From: Takakia lepidozioides
Lineage: Eukaryota; Streptophyta; Takakiopsida; Takakiales; Takakiaceae
Assembly: GCA_030704615.1 (NCBI GenBank)
Contig: CM060732.1
Location: 27,821,053-27,881,052, forward strand
Direction: 5' to 3'
Length of the DNA stretch: 60,000 bases
Of the stretch, positions 24,064 through 36,187 are shown one piece after another (position 1 is the stretch's first letter; each line of letters starts with the position of its first letter). The notes beneath the pieces are model-generated. The model was not told where the DNA came from, made no database searches, and was given only the letters and a program-made list of their open reading frames with translations. A program made the translations under genes and the position numbers.

Positions 24064-24834
24064 ATGGCACGGACACGCAGCAGCAGGACCCCCCAAGCGC
24101 ATAGTGCCCGCGCCCCCACCACCTCCGCAAGAAGACCCTACCCGACTGCACTGGCTTCCCGCGCACCCGCACCCAAGCCCTCTGCACCCAAGGCCTCTAC
24201 ACCCGACACCCCTCCACGCAGTGCCTACGAGGAAGAGCGAGAGAGGCGCATAGCAGCCAACAAGGAGACGTTGTCTCAGCTGAACATTGGGAGCGTTGCG
24301 CACAGGTGAGCATATCACCCTTGTCCTTAGTATGCATGCTACACAGGTAGTGAGTAGGGTTTCCCACCACATTAGCCTACTGCTTTTCCCCCCCATAGGT
24401 TTGATGGTGATGGCACTTTCACGATCGCCTTGGGTTTAGGGCAAGATTCTCACAAGGTTTTGGAAATGTGTGCGCAGCATAGCCAGGAGTGTACAACAGC
24501 CAACTAGGAGCTCCAAAGTTGTGTGGAACGGGCCTCCTCGACGAAGCGGGCGCTTGAAAGAACTAGCATTACCTTCGATGGCGGAGGAAGAGCCTGAGAC
24601 TCCCCAGCTGGTGGGCTCTGAGGCAGAGGAACTTGACGAGCGTGATCAGGAGCTCGATGAGGATTACAAAATAGAGGAAATGGACGAGGACCTAGAGGAG
24701 GACGAGGATGGAGATGATGTGGACAAGGTATCAGATTTGGAGAACTACATCAGTGGTGCATGTGGACTGACCGAGCCTCCCAATGCAACGCATGCTCAGA
24801 GGGCACCCAAACGGCCAGCTCCTCTTCCACGAGA
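24064..24834 (+). CDS. CACTA accessory protein, divergent from TNP2
   Basis: Exon one (24064-24306) starts MARTRSSRTPQAHSARAP, is Pro/Ala/Ser-rich and ends YEEERERRIAANKETLSQL followed by a GTGAGC donor. Exon two probably starts at 24478 after TGCGCAG and encodes RSVQQPTRSSK, PPRRSGRLKEL, then a long Glu/Asp-rich segment, ending before a GAGGTAAGTG donor at 24835. Proteins with this ERxxRIxxNxxxLxxLxI plus RRSxRL arrangement recur in plant transposon-linked genes. It is transcribed away from the TNP2 gene, whose first exon starts 225 bp to the left, so a shared bidirectional promoter at about 23.84-24.06 kb is likely. Further exons downstream are not clear. Confidence 0.5.
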
Positions 24835-24899
24835 GGTAAGTGGGCATTTTCTTTTTGATTTTTTTAGGTTTTTGGCAGGGTTCATGTGGTTGATATGAG

Positions 24900-26135
24900 A
24901 ATGCCCCGAGCACGGTTGGGATAAGGGTCACATCTTCCAAGTAAAGAAGTTGTAATGGCAAGCAATGGGCTTTTGCAATATGCTCCCCTCTGTTTTCAAA
25001 TGGGTACACATGAGTGGGGGGAATGAAAGGACTTCACCAGTTGCATGGGACATTGATCTGTCTACTACTTGGAACCCAATTTGTCAGTGACGTATTCTAT
25101 TTTAAAGTCCAGCAATGCTTGTGTGCTTGGGAGCTTTGATCCTTTGGCCGTCGCCTTTGCAGTAGTTGCTTTTGGTGTACTCATGCATGTGGTTTGGCTC
25201 CTATTTTCATTTTTTGTACACTTTGGTCTCATCAGAAATGCTTGGCAGCTTATGTGCATTTGGAGTGGACCCTTGGGGAATCCCGTCATTCCCCGATATT
25301 TTGGGGCTGCTCATGCCTCTGGATTTGCGTCTTCTTATTTGTTTTTCCTTTTGGTCCCAGCAGTTCTTTCCATTTTCCACTAGCAGTATGAAGCACCACT
25401 TTCTTGCCCTCTATACCTCATGATACAAGGGAGATTCTACTGTCTATTCCTTGGAACCCAAATCTGTTATAAAAGTCTTCTATACCTTTTTCCATTTTGT
25501 GCCATGAGAAATGTTTGGGAGCTTATATCCAGGAGGGTTACCTTTGGGCTGCTCATGCGTGTGTGTTTGGATGCAAGACAGTAGTTGCTTATGGGCTGTT
25601 TATGGCTGTGGTTTTGTCTCTTCTTGCTTGTGGGTTTCCTTTGGTCTCATAAGCTTTTGAGCTCTTCACAATGATTTTGAAGGACCGTTTCATTTCATAT
25701 CATGTTTTGTTTGCTGCTTTACTCTCCTCTTCAGAGTTTCCCCATTGGCTACCATCCACATTAATTTTACTGTTCTCTATACTACTGTCCTCTAGGAAGC
25801 CTATTGACATTGGGTGGACTTGAAACGGGAGTACATTAATGTTTCTGTGACTAAATGCCGGCCTTGTGACCTCGTGTCCTTGTTTGTTTCGACCTGAAGC
25901 GCTTTGCTTCAGGTAAGGTAGTGCATTGGATTTAGTTGGAAAGCTTGGGGCCTTTCCCTCTTTAGAATATGCCTACACGGGCCATTCCCTGCAACTCCCT
26001 GGAGTGTGATCTCTGAATGGTAACAAGCGGACTCCTACCGCTTGGGGGCAGCCCCTCCGCCCAAATTGGGCAGTCGTATGCTCTGTCTAGCATACTCGGC
26101 ACTTGGGCTCAGGTTGGTTCCTGTGCTTAAACTTA
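24900..26135. other. Non-coding region with a long imperfect direct repeat
   Basis: A segment at about 25040-25330 recurs, diverged, at about 25430-25640. Shared words include CTTGGAACCCAA, TCTCATCAGAAATG/CCATGAGAAATG, and TGTGGTTTGGCTC/TGTGGTTTTGTCTC. This may be LINE or CACTA non-coding DNA. No gene is supported. Confidence 0.45.
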
Positions 26136-29100
26136 TGGGCCTGCGGAAACAATAAAAATTTTAACTCCTATCAACATCAACACTCCTCAGGGTGATCCCT
26201 GGGAATTGGTTACTTATGCCAAATCTAGGGCTTCATGTGTAGTTTTTGGGGTGAATCCCAGGATGGACGATGTGTCCTTTAAAACTACATGCTCTAGCTT
26301 AGGCTTGGATTTCATGGCTAATGGTACCATCTCGAGACTTGATAACAGGGGTACGTTGAAGGTTGCAATGACCAAAAGTGCTTCTAATAGAGTCCCGCAT
26401 CAATTCAATCTCAAAGAAGTTCGTCCCTTGACTGGCTGGAGAGCGGTCTTAGACATTGGTGATTCAATGGGGCGCTCTAGGAAGACAACCAAGGGCAACA
26501 ACTTCAACTTGAGAGTTTCTAATCGGTTTGATGCTCTGGATGAGGTTGAATCCAAACAGCCAGAAAGACAAGATGCCCCTAAGTGTACGGAACCTGAACG
26601 TCCTGAATCTGAAGGATTTGGTACTCTGAATGGCTTACCAATCCTCAAGGTTTACACAAGACGAACAAATTCTATACACGGGGTAATTGTCCCCAAGCCG
26701 TCAGATGGACAGTCTGTCCCTAAGTGTGCAGAGCTTGAACGTCATGTAACTGAAGGATTTGGTACTCTAAATGGTTTACCAATCCTCAAAGTCTACACAA
26801 GACGAGCAAAATCTATACACGGGGTAATTGTCCCCAAGCAATCTGACGGACAATCTGCCATTATGTGTGTAGAGCCTGTGCGTCGTGTAACTGAAAGATT
26901 TGGTACCCTGAATGGTTTACCAATTCTCAAAGTTTACACAAGACGAGCAAATTCTACACATGGGGTAATTGTCCCCCCTTTGCAGAACGGTTGGCCGTCC
27001 AGGAGCAATCACAAGCTACCTAGACGACAAACAATTCACACGCAAAGGGCTGGCTTGCGGCTGGCCACTTTCAACTTCTCAGGGTTGACCAACCAAAGGA
27101 AACAACTTGAAGTGGGACAAGTTCTTCGGACTAATGATATTCATATCTGTGCTGGGCAAGAAACATGGGAAACGTCGGATAAACTGGTTGGAGATGTCAT
27201 TGGTTATAAATGGGCAGGTAAGATGTGTACTCTCAAGGCAGCCTCTGCCAAACGCGGTCAAAAAGGGGTCGGATTCTTTGTCCGTGATTTCTTGTTTGAC
27301 AATTGTGAAATTATCAACAAGGGTTTGAGGTACGAGCATAGTATCTGGCTAAAACAGAATTTGAAGGGCGGCATGAGTACAAAGGACCTCTTTGTTGGTT
27401 GTGTTTACATGCCCATAGAGGGGACCCTTAGTGCTGACGCAGACAAGGCCTTCGAAGATGTAAAGCTGGATTGTGCTTCGTTCCTTGCCAAAGGTCAGGT
27501 GGTACTATTGGGGGACTTCAATGCCCGGGTGGGCAAAGGGATCCATCAGGACGATATCATTGGACCTTTTGGTGAGGACGAACTGAATTCTAATGGCAGA
27601 CGGTTAATTAACTGTCTAGAAGAGCTTCAGCTTTTGACCTTGAATAACAGGACAAGTGGTGACCAAGTGCAGTGGACTTGTGAGAAATCCCAAACTGGGG
27701 AACGTTCCATTGTGGACTATATCATAATGGACAAAATTTTGTTCCCCCAGTGTGCCAATGTGTTGATCGACAGAACTGATATTGGTATCTGACCACTTCC
27801 TGGTTTGGACTGAGATCAAAAGGTGTTTTCCCACCACCAAGAGATCTGTGAAACGTTCGATTCGGAAGTGGCGCATAGATGAATTCCACAATGAGGAGGT
27901 CAAGGCTGAGTACGTCCAGGCCTTGCAAGAGGCTCTCCCTCATTTTGTCCAATCGCTCCAAGAACTTCAGTCACGCTGTGTTAACGCAAGAAATGAAGTC
28001 GAAAGAGCAGTGGACTCTTGGGAGAGTTTCGTTTCCTCCGTGGCTGACAAGATCATTGGGAGGAAACTAATTGTCTGCGGTAGAGCAGTTAATTGGTGGA
28101 CCAATGAGATTAAACTCAAGATAGCTGAGAGACGAGCCCTCTATAAAGAGTGCTGCAATTTGGAAACCAGCAGAGAATTGTGGGCGAGGTACTACCAGCT
28201 CTGTAAAGATATCAATCAGCTTGTTAGGTCTCAGAAGAAATTATACTGGGACAAGTTATACAGTGAAATAAACTCAAACCACCATGGTGGTAATGACAAG
28301 AAATTCTGGTTGGCCCTTCAACGTTTGTACAAGCCGAAAAACGGTCAGCAAGTACAAGCGCTAAAGACTACTAAAGGTGCAGTGGTGACTTCATCAGTTG
28401 ACATTGTCAAAACCTTTGAAACTCACTACAGTATCCTTGGCAGAACTTCTAGGTCTAACAGTGAGGGGTCTTCTGCTAAATGGAGGGACACAGTTGGAAA
28501 AACTGTTCCTATGATTCAAAACAGCCGTGATGAACTGGAGTATATTTCAATGGCTTATAATGCTCCCATTAGTTCTTCTGAGATTGTGGAAGCAATTGAA
28601 CATTTAAATGGATATAAAGCTGGTGGACCTGATGGTATTGTCAACGAGCTTATCAAGCACGGTGGCGATCCCATGATAGAGGCCCTAGTTCTCCTCTTTA
28701 ACCTTATCTGGAAGACTGAAATGATCCCCTTTTGCTGGCGACAGGGGGTCATTGTCAATCTATACAAGAAGGGTGACAGAGAAGAACCGGGGAACTACCG
28801 TGGCATCACGCTCCTCAATGCTGTTGGCAAGACATTTTGCAGAGTTATAAGTACTCGTCTCGAGGTTGATCTGGAGTCTAGAGGTTGTTTCCACGAAGGC
28901 CAAGCTGGCTTTCGGCAAAACAGGGGCTGTGTGGATCATATCTTCACTCTAAGCCAGATTATCCAGGGAAGGAAAAAAGAAGGGAAACCCACTTATGTTT
29001 TTTTCCTGGATGTCAAAAAGGCTCATGACACAGTGTGGAGAGATGGCCTATGGTTCCGCCTCTAGTCTTGTGGGATCAAGGGAAAGATGTGGAGAATTGT

Positions 29101-30385
29101 CCACAACTTGTATGCTCACACCAAAAGTTGTGTCACTGTTAACGGACAGAAGTCCAACTTCTTTGACATAGACCAAAGTGTAGCTCAAGGATGTACTCTC
29201 TCCCCTCTGCTCTTCAATGTTTTCATCAATCAACTCCTCGAGGATGTGGAAAGTGAGGGATTTCGGTTCAGGGTGGGTGATACCACCATACCAGCCCTTA
29301 TGTTTGCGGATGACTTCGCAGGCATAGGGGAGACTCCAACCAATCTCCAGGAGTTGATTGATTGCACGAAGAGATACTTTGATCTTTGGGGGCTAGAGGC
29401 TAATGTCAGCAAATGTGCAGTGGTAGCATTCAACGACAGAGGAGAGGGAGGAAGTGATCTTAAGTGGCAGTGGGGTAGCCAAGAGATCCCGGTCCTCCCT
29501 TCCTACACTTACCTGGGCGTTGAGTTCTCCTCCAATTGTAATTGGGATGCACATATCCGAAAAGTTGTTCAAACTGGCAAGGGCAAAGCTCTGGGGCTCA
29601 CTAAATTTTTCCACTGCAGAGGGGTCAACTCTGAGGTTAAGAAAACCATGCTTTGTCGCGTTATTAGACCTGCCTTGGAGTACGGATCTGCTATATGGAT
29701 TGATAACTCCAACCAGGCTAAGTCTCTAGAATCCATTCAAGTGGGGGTGCTTAAGGAGTGTATGTCAGCATGCTCCAAAACAGCCAATGTGGCTGTTCGG
29801 GGTGAGTTTGGCATTCCATCCTTAAGCTCCCGACGAGATGAATTCAAGGTCAGATGGTGGGGTCAGCTGCAACATATGCCCAACACCAGATATCCTAAGT
29901 TAATCGACTCTATATCTTGGAAACAGGACCGCCCTGTCAAACAGGCTAAGTCCTGGCAGAAGAGAGTAGAAGAGATCCTCAAGGACCTGGACCTGGATCC
30001 GCAAGTCTTGACCCTGCTGGATAAATCTGACTTAGAGGCTGTAGTGTCCTCAGCCATGTCTGTTGCCATGAGATTGTCTGATGAAAATGAAGTTAGGCAG
30101 AAAACTTCCCTGAACTTGTTTCCAGTCTGTGACATGGGGGAGGACATCTTGGATGACCTCAAGGGTCTACCCACTCTCGACACTAGACTGAAATTTAAAC
30201 TCAGGGTAGGAAGCCTACCTTTGAACAGCAAACAGAAGCAGAGAGGAAAGGGAGAGTGCAATTGCCCGTTGTGTGGGCAATCTGAAGACAATATTCATTT
30301 TCTGATACATTGTCCGGGGTTCGCTCACGACTCTTCCTCCCCCATCTTCCTGCCCCCTCTATTGTCATATGTTGATAATATGTGA
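26131..30385 (+). mobile_element. LINE (non-LTR retrotransposon), endonuclease plus RT, near full length
   Basis: One reading direction covers three open segments: 26131-27792, 27782-29065 and 29087-30385. The first has no ATG, since the frame opens after a stop at 26128, suggesting 5' truncation. It holds a repeat-bearing linker and an APE-type endonuclease (LRLATFNFSGL, AGQETWE, VVLLGDFNARVG). A one-base shift at about 27785 leads to SDHFLVW, the endonuclease C-terminal motif, and then to the RT (GYKAGGPDGI, NYRGITLLNAVGKTF, GQAGFRQNRGC). An in-frame TAG at 29063 interrupts the RT before AQGCTLSPLLFNVF and the catalytic ALMFADD. The C-terminus carries CPLCGQSEDNIHFLIHCPGF, a C-x2-C-x7-H-x3-H-x-C zinc motif. 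With one shift and one stop, this copy is young but not autonomous. Confidence 0.92.
26611..26990 (+). repeat. 141-bp (47-codon) triplication in LINE ORF
   Basis: FGTLNGLPILKVYTRR followed by HGVIVP occurs three times, with repeats starting at about 26617, 26758 and 26899, exactly 141 bp apart, keeping frame. Units differ at several codons, so they are not a sequencing duplication. Confidence 0.92.
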
Positions 30386-30611
30386 AGCCATTATCAGCCA
30401 TTATCATATTGTACTCTCATTGATATGTACGATGGTCATCGGGGCCAGATTGTGCCTACAAGGGATTCCCCAAAGAACCCCCAAAGAGGGTCGAAACATA
30501 CAAGGAGGACTTCCCCAGTGACGTTTGGCGTGTTCAATGGATCAGACGTAAATGCATTTTGGCCTCCACAGCAACATGCTTCTCTTTGTCTTTGTCTTTC
30601 GCATGGTGTTT

Positions 30612-31140
30612 CTAAATGTATCCCATCCATGCCAGCAATCGGTGGTTGCCGTCCCAGACGTAGAACATGTGGTTGCAAAATTGCTGGGTGTTCTTTCCCA
30701 TCATGAGGCCCAGCTCGAACTCCTCATTGGCATCTTTCCAGCACTCATCCCAGTTATCACTGATCTCTGGAGACACTAATGTGCTTTTCCCATTTATATC
30801 CGTCAGTGACACATAAAAAACTTGTGCACCAAGTCTATATCCATGCACAAAATCACTCTCCAATTTTGTTATGTCATGGGAAAGAGGTGGACGCACAACA
30901 GGCATTGATATCATCCGGCACAGAGGGATGTCCAGACGCCCTCCAGATACGAGCATGTCCCTTATAACCTCCTGAGAGTTTACCTTCTGGAATGACATGA
31001 GTTCTTTCACCTTGTCAAGGTAGTGCACTTCAGATTCATCTGCTTCATCTGTATTCTCTGAGCTTTTTGCGGACTCGTCCCCATCTCCAGATCCTTTCCC
31101 CTCTGATCCTGTAGGCTTTCTTATTTGCAATTCTGACAAA
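30612..31140 (-). pseudogene. DGNHR-motif protein family, N-terminal half (copy 1)
   Basis: Minus-strand frame with an acidic region (GDGDESAKSSENTDEADES), then IPLCRMISMPVVRPPLSHDI, DFVHGYRLGAQVFYVSL and, near the end, YVWDGNHRLLAWMGYI. The same blocks occur at 53.5-53.9 kb. The DGNHRLxAW motif recalls the DG(H/N)HR signature of ParB/sulfiredoxin-fold proteins, which is a suggestion only. Its C-terminal half is found on the opposite strand next door (31155-31451), so the locus has been rearranged. I do not know a named family for it. Confidence 0.5.
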
Positions 31141-31154
31141 TATACTATTTGCAG

Positions 31155-31451
31155 CTCGAAAAGCGCGCCGTCATTGTGTTGGATCAGACTTTGAAGGACC
31201 TGAACATTTCGATTGTTTCCCCTCCCCAAATGTCATTGGAGGCATACATAAGGAAGTGGAGAGGTCTCACCTGGAGATACTGTTTTTTCCGGGAGTTCTC
31301 CAAAGATGGTAACATTTTACGGTCCAACGACTTTGACAGTCAGGTTGGAGGAGAGTGGGCCATGATGCTTTGGGAAAAAATGTGGCTTCATAAGGATTGC
31401 AATCATAGATCCAGATTGAATGTCGTTGACGACATTCACTTCTTTGTCTGA
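31155..31451 (+). pseudogene. DGNHR-motif protein family, C-terminal exon (copy 1, inverted relative to N-half)
   Basis: After TTTGCAG at 31148-31154 the frame reads LEKRAVIVLDQTL, then SLEAYIRKW, YCFFREFSKDGNILRSNDF. This matches LKKRAISALGEAL, SLEQYIRR, NCFFREFERDKGISRSNEF of the copy at 54.94-55.13 kb, including the splice acceptor just before the first residue. It is on the plus strand while the N-terminal half is on the minus strand, so an inversion breakpoint lies in the former intron near 31.14 kb. Confidence 0.6.
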
Positions 31452-31559
31452 GTCATTCTTAAGCGAGTATATGAATTCACCTGGTTAGGATGTAAGGGTG
31501 TAATTATAGTGTCCTTGATTAGAATTGATAATGTCCTTGAATGGCGTTGACGACATTCA

Positions 31560-33590
31560 CATCCGGAGTTGTTGAGAGGTCCTTAGAGTTATGTAAATTT
31601 TTGTAATGTCCATAGAGGTTAATGTATGCCAAATGTAGGAGTGTTGAAGATGCAAAGGGGGTGTTTGACATTATGGCTGAATGTGATGTGGTGTTGTGGA
31701 ACGCGATGATCGTAGGACATGCACAGCAGGGTTGCGGGACGGTTGTCATTCTGAACAATACCAAGGTGGACTTGTATGTAAAATGTGAGTGCATCGAGCC
31801 CTGGACAAGGGCAAAGAGGTGCATGTGAATATCATCAAAGCTGAAATGGTAGCAAATGTCATTTTGAACATTGCCCTGGAAGCTCTGGAAAAGGGGAAAG
31901 AGGTCGATGGCAACATCTTCAGAGCTAGAATTGTACCAAATGTCATTCTGAACAATACCCTGGTGGACATGTATGCAAAATGTGGGTGCGTCGAGCCCTG
32001 AACAAGGGCAAATCTAGGTGCATGGGGATATCATCAAAGTTGGAATTGTACCAAATGTCATTAGAACACTGCCCTGGCAGCTCTGGAAAAGGGCAAAGAG
32101 GTCCATGGCGACATCTTCAGAGCTAGAATTGTACCAAATGTCATTCTGAACAATACCCTGGTGGACATGTATGCAAAATGTGGGTGCATTGAGGATGCAA
32201 AGGGAGTCCCCCATGGGTCATGACACAAGGTCAAGGACAATGTGGTGAGGGTACCTTCTTCTTCAACCTATTTCAGCCTGTTTTTCCCTCTCATCAGACT
32301 CGTCCCTGAAATTTGCATGTTGAATTCTGTAATTTAACTCGTTGGGTGGATCTGCATGGGATGGTTGAAGGAGCAGGATAGAGTGTGGGTCCAGATTCAT
32401 TCAAGAGGGCCAGATTTCAAGCTCCAGATTACGTATGACTTCCTATGGATCAATAGCTACAAGAAACCTGCATGGGTAGGTCGTGTTGTGACATCTCCCA
32501 TGGATGTTGAAGACGAGTTGTGCTCAAAAAACAGAGTGTGTCCTGGTATGATCGACCACCTTAGCAACCAGTCCTGACAAAGATGGTATTTCTGAAGGGT
32601 TGTATGGTGAAGAGAAGCATGAATTGAAGAGAGAGGATGTTGCAGAGGAAGGCGATAATCAAGGAGGTTCTCCAAAGCAGCAGCAGCAGCGGCGGAATTG
32701 GCTCTGGTAATGAAGGCACCTTCTTCAACACATTTCACCTTGTTTTTCCTTCTTATCAGAATTGACCCTAAGTTTAAAAATTAAAATCTACAAGTTAGCT
32801 GGTTGAGTGAACCTTTGATAGTTTGGAGTGACTTTGACATGATACTGCCTATGTGACAACAAGAAATTAAAGTATCCAGAAACAGGTAACAGAGATGAGG
32901 ACAAGTTGTGGAATGCATATTTTTCTTACCCAGTCAATGGTGGGACAATCAAGGCAAGAAGGTGAATGTCTGTTTGATTAAGGAGAGTAGCAGATGCAAT
33001 TGAGCATAGGAATAAGTGTGATAAGTTGAGTTGGGTGTTTCCGAGAACAAATCTAGGCTGTCATCATCAGCTGCTAGCAGCAAGGCAAGGATGTATGCAT
33101 GATTTGTGTATAGGCATAGATAGTTGAAAGAGCAGGGATAGAGAGTGGGTTCAGATTCATCCAGAGGGCCAGAAAGATGTCCATGGTGACATTGTCAAAG
33201 TTGGAATTGTACCGGATGTCATTCTGAACATTGCCCTGGTGGACATGTATGCCAAATGTGGGTGCATTAAGGATGCAAAGGGAGTTTTCAATACTATGGC
33301 TGAACGAGATGTGGTGTCGTGGAACGCGATGCTTGCAGGATATGCACAGCAGGGACGTGGTATGGAGGCTTTGGAAACCTATGATCAAATGATGGGGGAA
33401 GGGGTGAAGCCCGATCACATCATGTTTTTGTGCATTTGCAATGCATGTGCAAGTCTGGCGGCTCTGGAAAAGGGCACAGAACCATGGCAACTTTGTCAAA
33501 GCTGGAATTTTACCAAATGTCATTCTAAACAATACCCTCGTGGACATGTACATGCAAAATGTGGGTGCACCCTATCTTGCTGATTTGTTG
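31560..33590 (+). pseudogene. PPR (PLS-class) gene fragments, reiterated
   Basis: At least six partial copies of one PPR stretch occur: ALEKGKEVHGDI, IVPNVILNNTLVDMYAKCGC, then EDAKGV. The longest (33170-33583) adds FNTMAERDVVSWNAMLAGYA and EGVKPDHIMFLCICNACAS, a clear P-L-S repeat series. Copies start near 31620, 31735, 31850, 31935, 32110, 33175 and 33495. Most lack the region between VDMYAKCG and the next ALEKGKEV, as if units were fused by deletion. PPR proteins bind organelle RNA; these pieces cannot make one. Separated blocks at 32340-32580 and 33090-33170 share a non-PPR segment with the 58-59 kb region. Confidence 0.75.
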
Positions 33591-33599
33591 TTGTGCTCA

Positions 33600-33965
33600 G
33601 TAGCAAACGTAGAAAGACTTACGCATTTTTACATCTGTTGCTATCTTCAGTGCATATGTAGTGTCCTTTGCACTTTGTCAAACTATTGTTTGAGGAGCCA
33701 GATTTTGGGACTCCGGTGCTATATTGTAAATTTGACTGGCAGCAGTTTAAGAGAAGCTCCTACATCTATGTTGTCTTTAAGTACCTATGTTTTGTCCTTT
33801 GCACTTGCTGACTTTGTTCTTTCCTGTGATTCTTGCCTATGAATAAAGCATTCATTTGCAGAGTCATTTTTTGTCTCTTTGTTCTTCCCTTTGTTCTTCT
33901 CTTTGTTTAGTATTGAATAACACTAACCCTAATCTCTACTAACCCTAATGAGATAAGCATAGTCG
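33600..33965. other. No gene recognised; possible PPR 3' flank
   Basis: T-rich sequence with GTACCTATGTTTTGTCCTTTGC-like wording and CACTAACCCTAAT runs at the end. No coding capacity recognised. Confidence 0.35.
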
Positions 33966-34516
33966 TGGTTCTGACTGTCTAATACATTTAAAAGTTCAAA
34001 ACAACCCCTCATATGACACCACGTGTCCACATATTAGCATGTCATAGTCAGGATCGTGACTGCAAGACCTCCTCAATACATGCCACGTGTTCACATATTA
34101 GGATGTTTGTAGTCAGGACAATGACTGTAAGACCTCTCATTATATGCCACGTGTCCAGATATTAGCATGGTTGTAGTCAGGATGATGACTGCAGCTTCTC
34201 CTCACGGATATACCACGTGCCAGTTTCGGGAGACGCCATATGGCGCAAATCCACAAAACCTCCTGGACTTATTAAAAAGTGACACGTATGCAGTTTGCAG
34301 CAGCACACTAAGTCATGTATGGTAGAAGTACATCTGACTGCCACATGACGGTGAGATGTATCACTTGGTTCATCTGACTATCATCCATGACCGACCATAC
34401 TGTATTCATTGTATTCACTTGGTTTGCACGACTTGTAGTCATTGCAGTCATATGTACCATTTATGACTACGGGATAGTCATATATACAGTCATATATACC
34501 GTGATCTGTTGTAGTG
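33966..34516. mobile_element. CACTA-type right end with CACGTG-bearing tandem repeats
   Basis: The right end is TGTTGTAGTG (34507-34516); read inward it starts CACTACAACAGATC. It shares its first ten bases with the terminus at 57480. Inside lie three tandem units of about 64 bp (34016-34210), each with CCACGTGT, an A(T/G)ATATTAG(C/G)ATG-type phrase, and AGTCAGGA..(A/G)TGACTG. A looser GACTGC/AGTCAT zone follows (34330-34500). The opposite terminus was not found, so this is a fragment or a non-autonomous element. Confidence 0.55.
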
Positions 34517-34559
34517 AAATGACTCTTAGTTACGCTGACTTAATCCAAACGCACAAAAT

Positions 34560-35345
34560 GAAGGCTTTCACCCACCACCCAAATATTCACCGCTCATCCA
34601 CCTCTTTCTGTAACCGCGCCCTCCCCATGCCACCCCACTAATACCCACACCCCCTATGCCTTCCATATACCGACAAAACATCCCTCTCAGATACCTCCCA
34701 TCTAACTCCCATTATACTAACGACTCTCTTACCAAACCTAATGCAGGTTACGACGTATACCACGCCGCCACCAACCGAGGCACTGCCCTTAGACTTCCTA
34801 GTCCTGCCACTATATTGCATGCAGAACTCATGGCCATATTCAAAGCACTTTCCCTACTAGATGCCCCCCCCCCCCCCCCCATACTATATCTTTACGTACA
34901 GCCTTACCTCACTCTTTCTCATCTGGAACCACATCTCCCGCCCCTCCTCCCACCAACATCACCCAGACCGCAACCTCATTACAGCCATTGTTAACCTCGT
35001 TATTTCCAAAGGACACCCCGTCCATCTTCTCAAGGTTCCCTCACACAGGGGCGCAGGGTAATGAGGCAGCGGACTTGCTTGCTCAAGCAGGCGCCTCTAA
35101 ACCCCCAGTGGTACCCTCAGATGACCCTATTCACATTGCTCATACCCACCATTTCTGGCTAATACACCCTGTCCCAGACCCCCCCGCACCCCGACCTATC
35201 CGCAACCTCATGAAAACCCTCACCCGCGAAGCTAACTAACAAGCTACAACATCTATTAGCCACACCAAAATACACATCCAGAAATGGACTCAATCCACAG
35301 TGCTCCATCACAAGCTATCAAACTACTTTTGGCACACCAAAGCCA
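34560..35345 (+). mobile_element. LINE RNase H domain fragment
   Basis: Pieces in three frames together resemble the RNase H domain at the C-terminus of some plant LINEs: ILHAELMAIFKALSLL (the E helix), LLKVPSHRGA and GNEAADLLAQAGA (the late D/H block). A poly-C run at 34864-34880 and another frame change near 35060 break the frame. The C-terminal continuation (IHIQKWTQST-like) runs to about 35345. RT is absent. Confidence 0.6.
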
Positions 35346-36187
35346 CTACTGATGCACAAATTCGTCAAACACTCAAATTCAGGTATGCCCATCTCTTTGT
35401 TGAATGCTCTAGTGGATAGGGACACCTTTGTACTCCCTAGTGATGTTCGCAATCTCTCCAACAAACGAGTTGACCTATGTGGTTTACGACTAGGAGGTCC
35501 CGAAGCTCATGTAGAGGCACCTACGGCTGGAAGAGTTGTGGCGAGTAATCTGAGATCCACCAAAATTCGTTCAATGGGCCAATGATGCATTCACCTATTA
35601 GCCAATTTTGGTCATTGGGAAAAAGAAATCTTGTCATGGATGAACGACTATTGCACCCATTGAACGGATGAGGTTGAGGCCCATCTTGAGCTCGGATGTG
35701 CTTGAATATGTATGCAACACATGTGTGGAGATACAACAGAAGGGGAAAAAAACATTTGCCTCCCCAACCACGCCCTCACCCTTCAACCCATTTAGAATTA
35801 AACAACGTTTAAATGAATTTGAATCAAATAATTAGGTTTTCACTGCCTTTGATTGGGGGTTTCTGCTACGTATCAATTTTATTTCTGGCTCAATTTTGTT
35901 TTATTGTTCTACGGCTTCAAGCCTCCCACCGCTACATCCCTGCAAAAATTTGGACCAAACAAAAATGAAAGACGGAAAGGGTGATAACCATGAGGATGTT
36001 GGGTTTCATTTTTCCACTCCGCGCAAAAAAAAAAAAAAATCTCTCCTCTCACTATTGCAAAACTCTCTATGAAGAGTGCATGAAGTAGAACACAAATCAA
36101 AGTTTGGAGTGCAAAACAAGGAAGAAACTGTGGTTCTTGGTCCAAATGAATTTTGTTCGCTCCTAAATTTGGCATGCACGTTGCATA
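35346..36187. other. Mostly unassigned; one short open frame
   Basis: A 77-codon plus frame (35352-35585) contains LPSDVRNLSNKRVDLCGL and LGGPEAHVEAP but matches nothing I know. The rest is A-rich, with a poly-A run at 36027-36041 that could be a retroposon tail on the plus strand. Confidence 0.3.
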
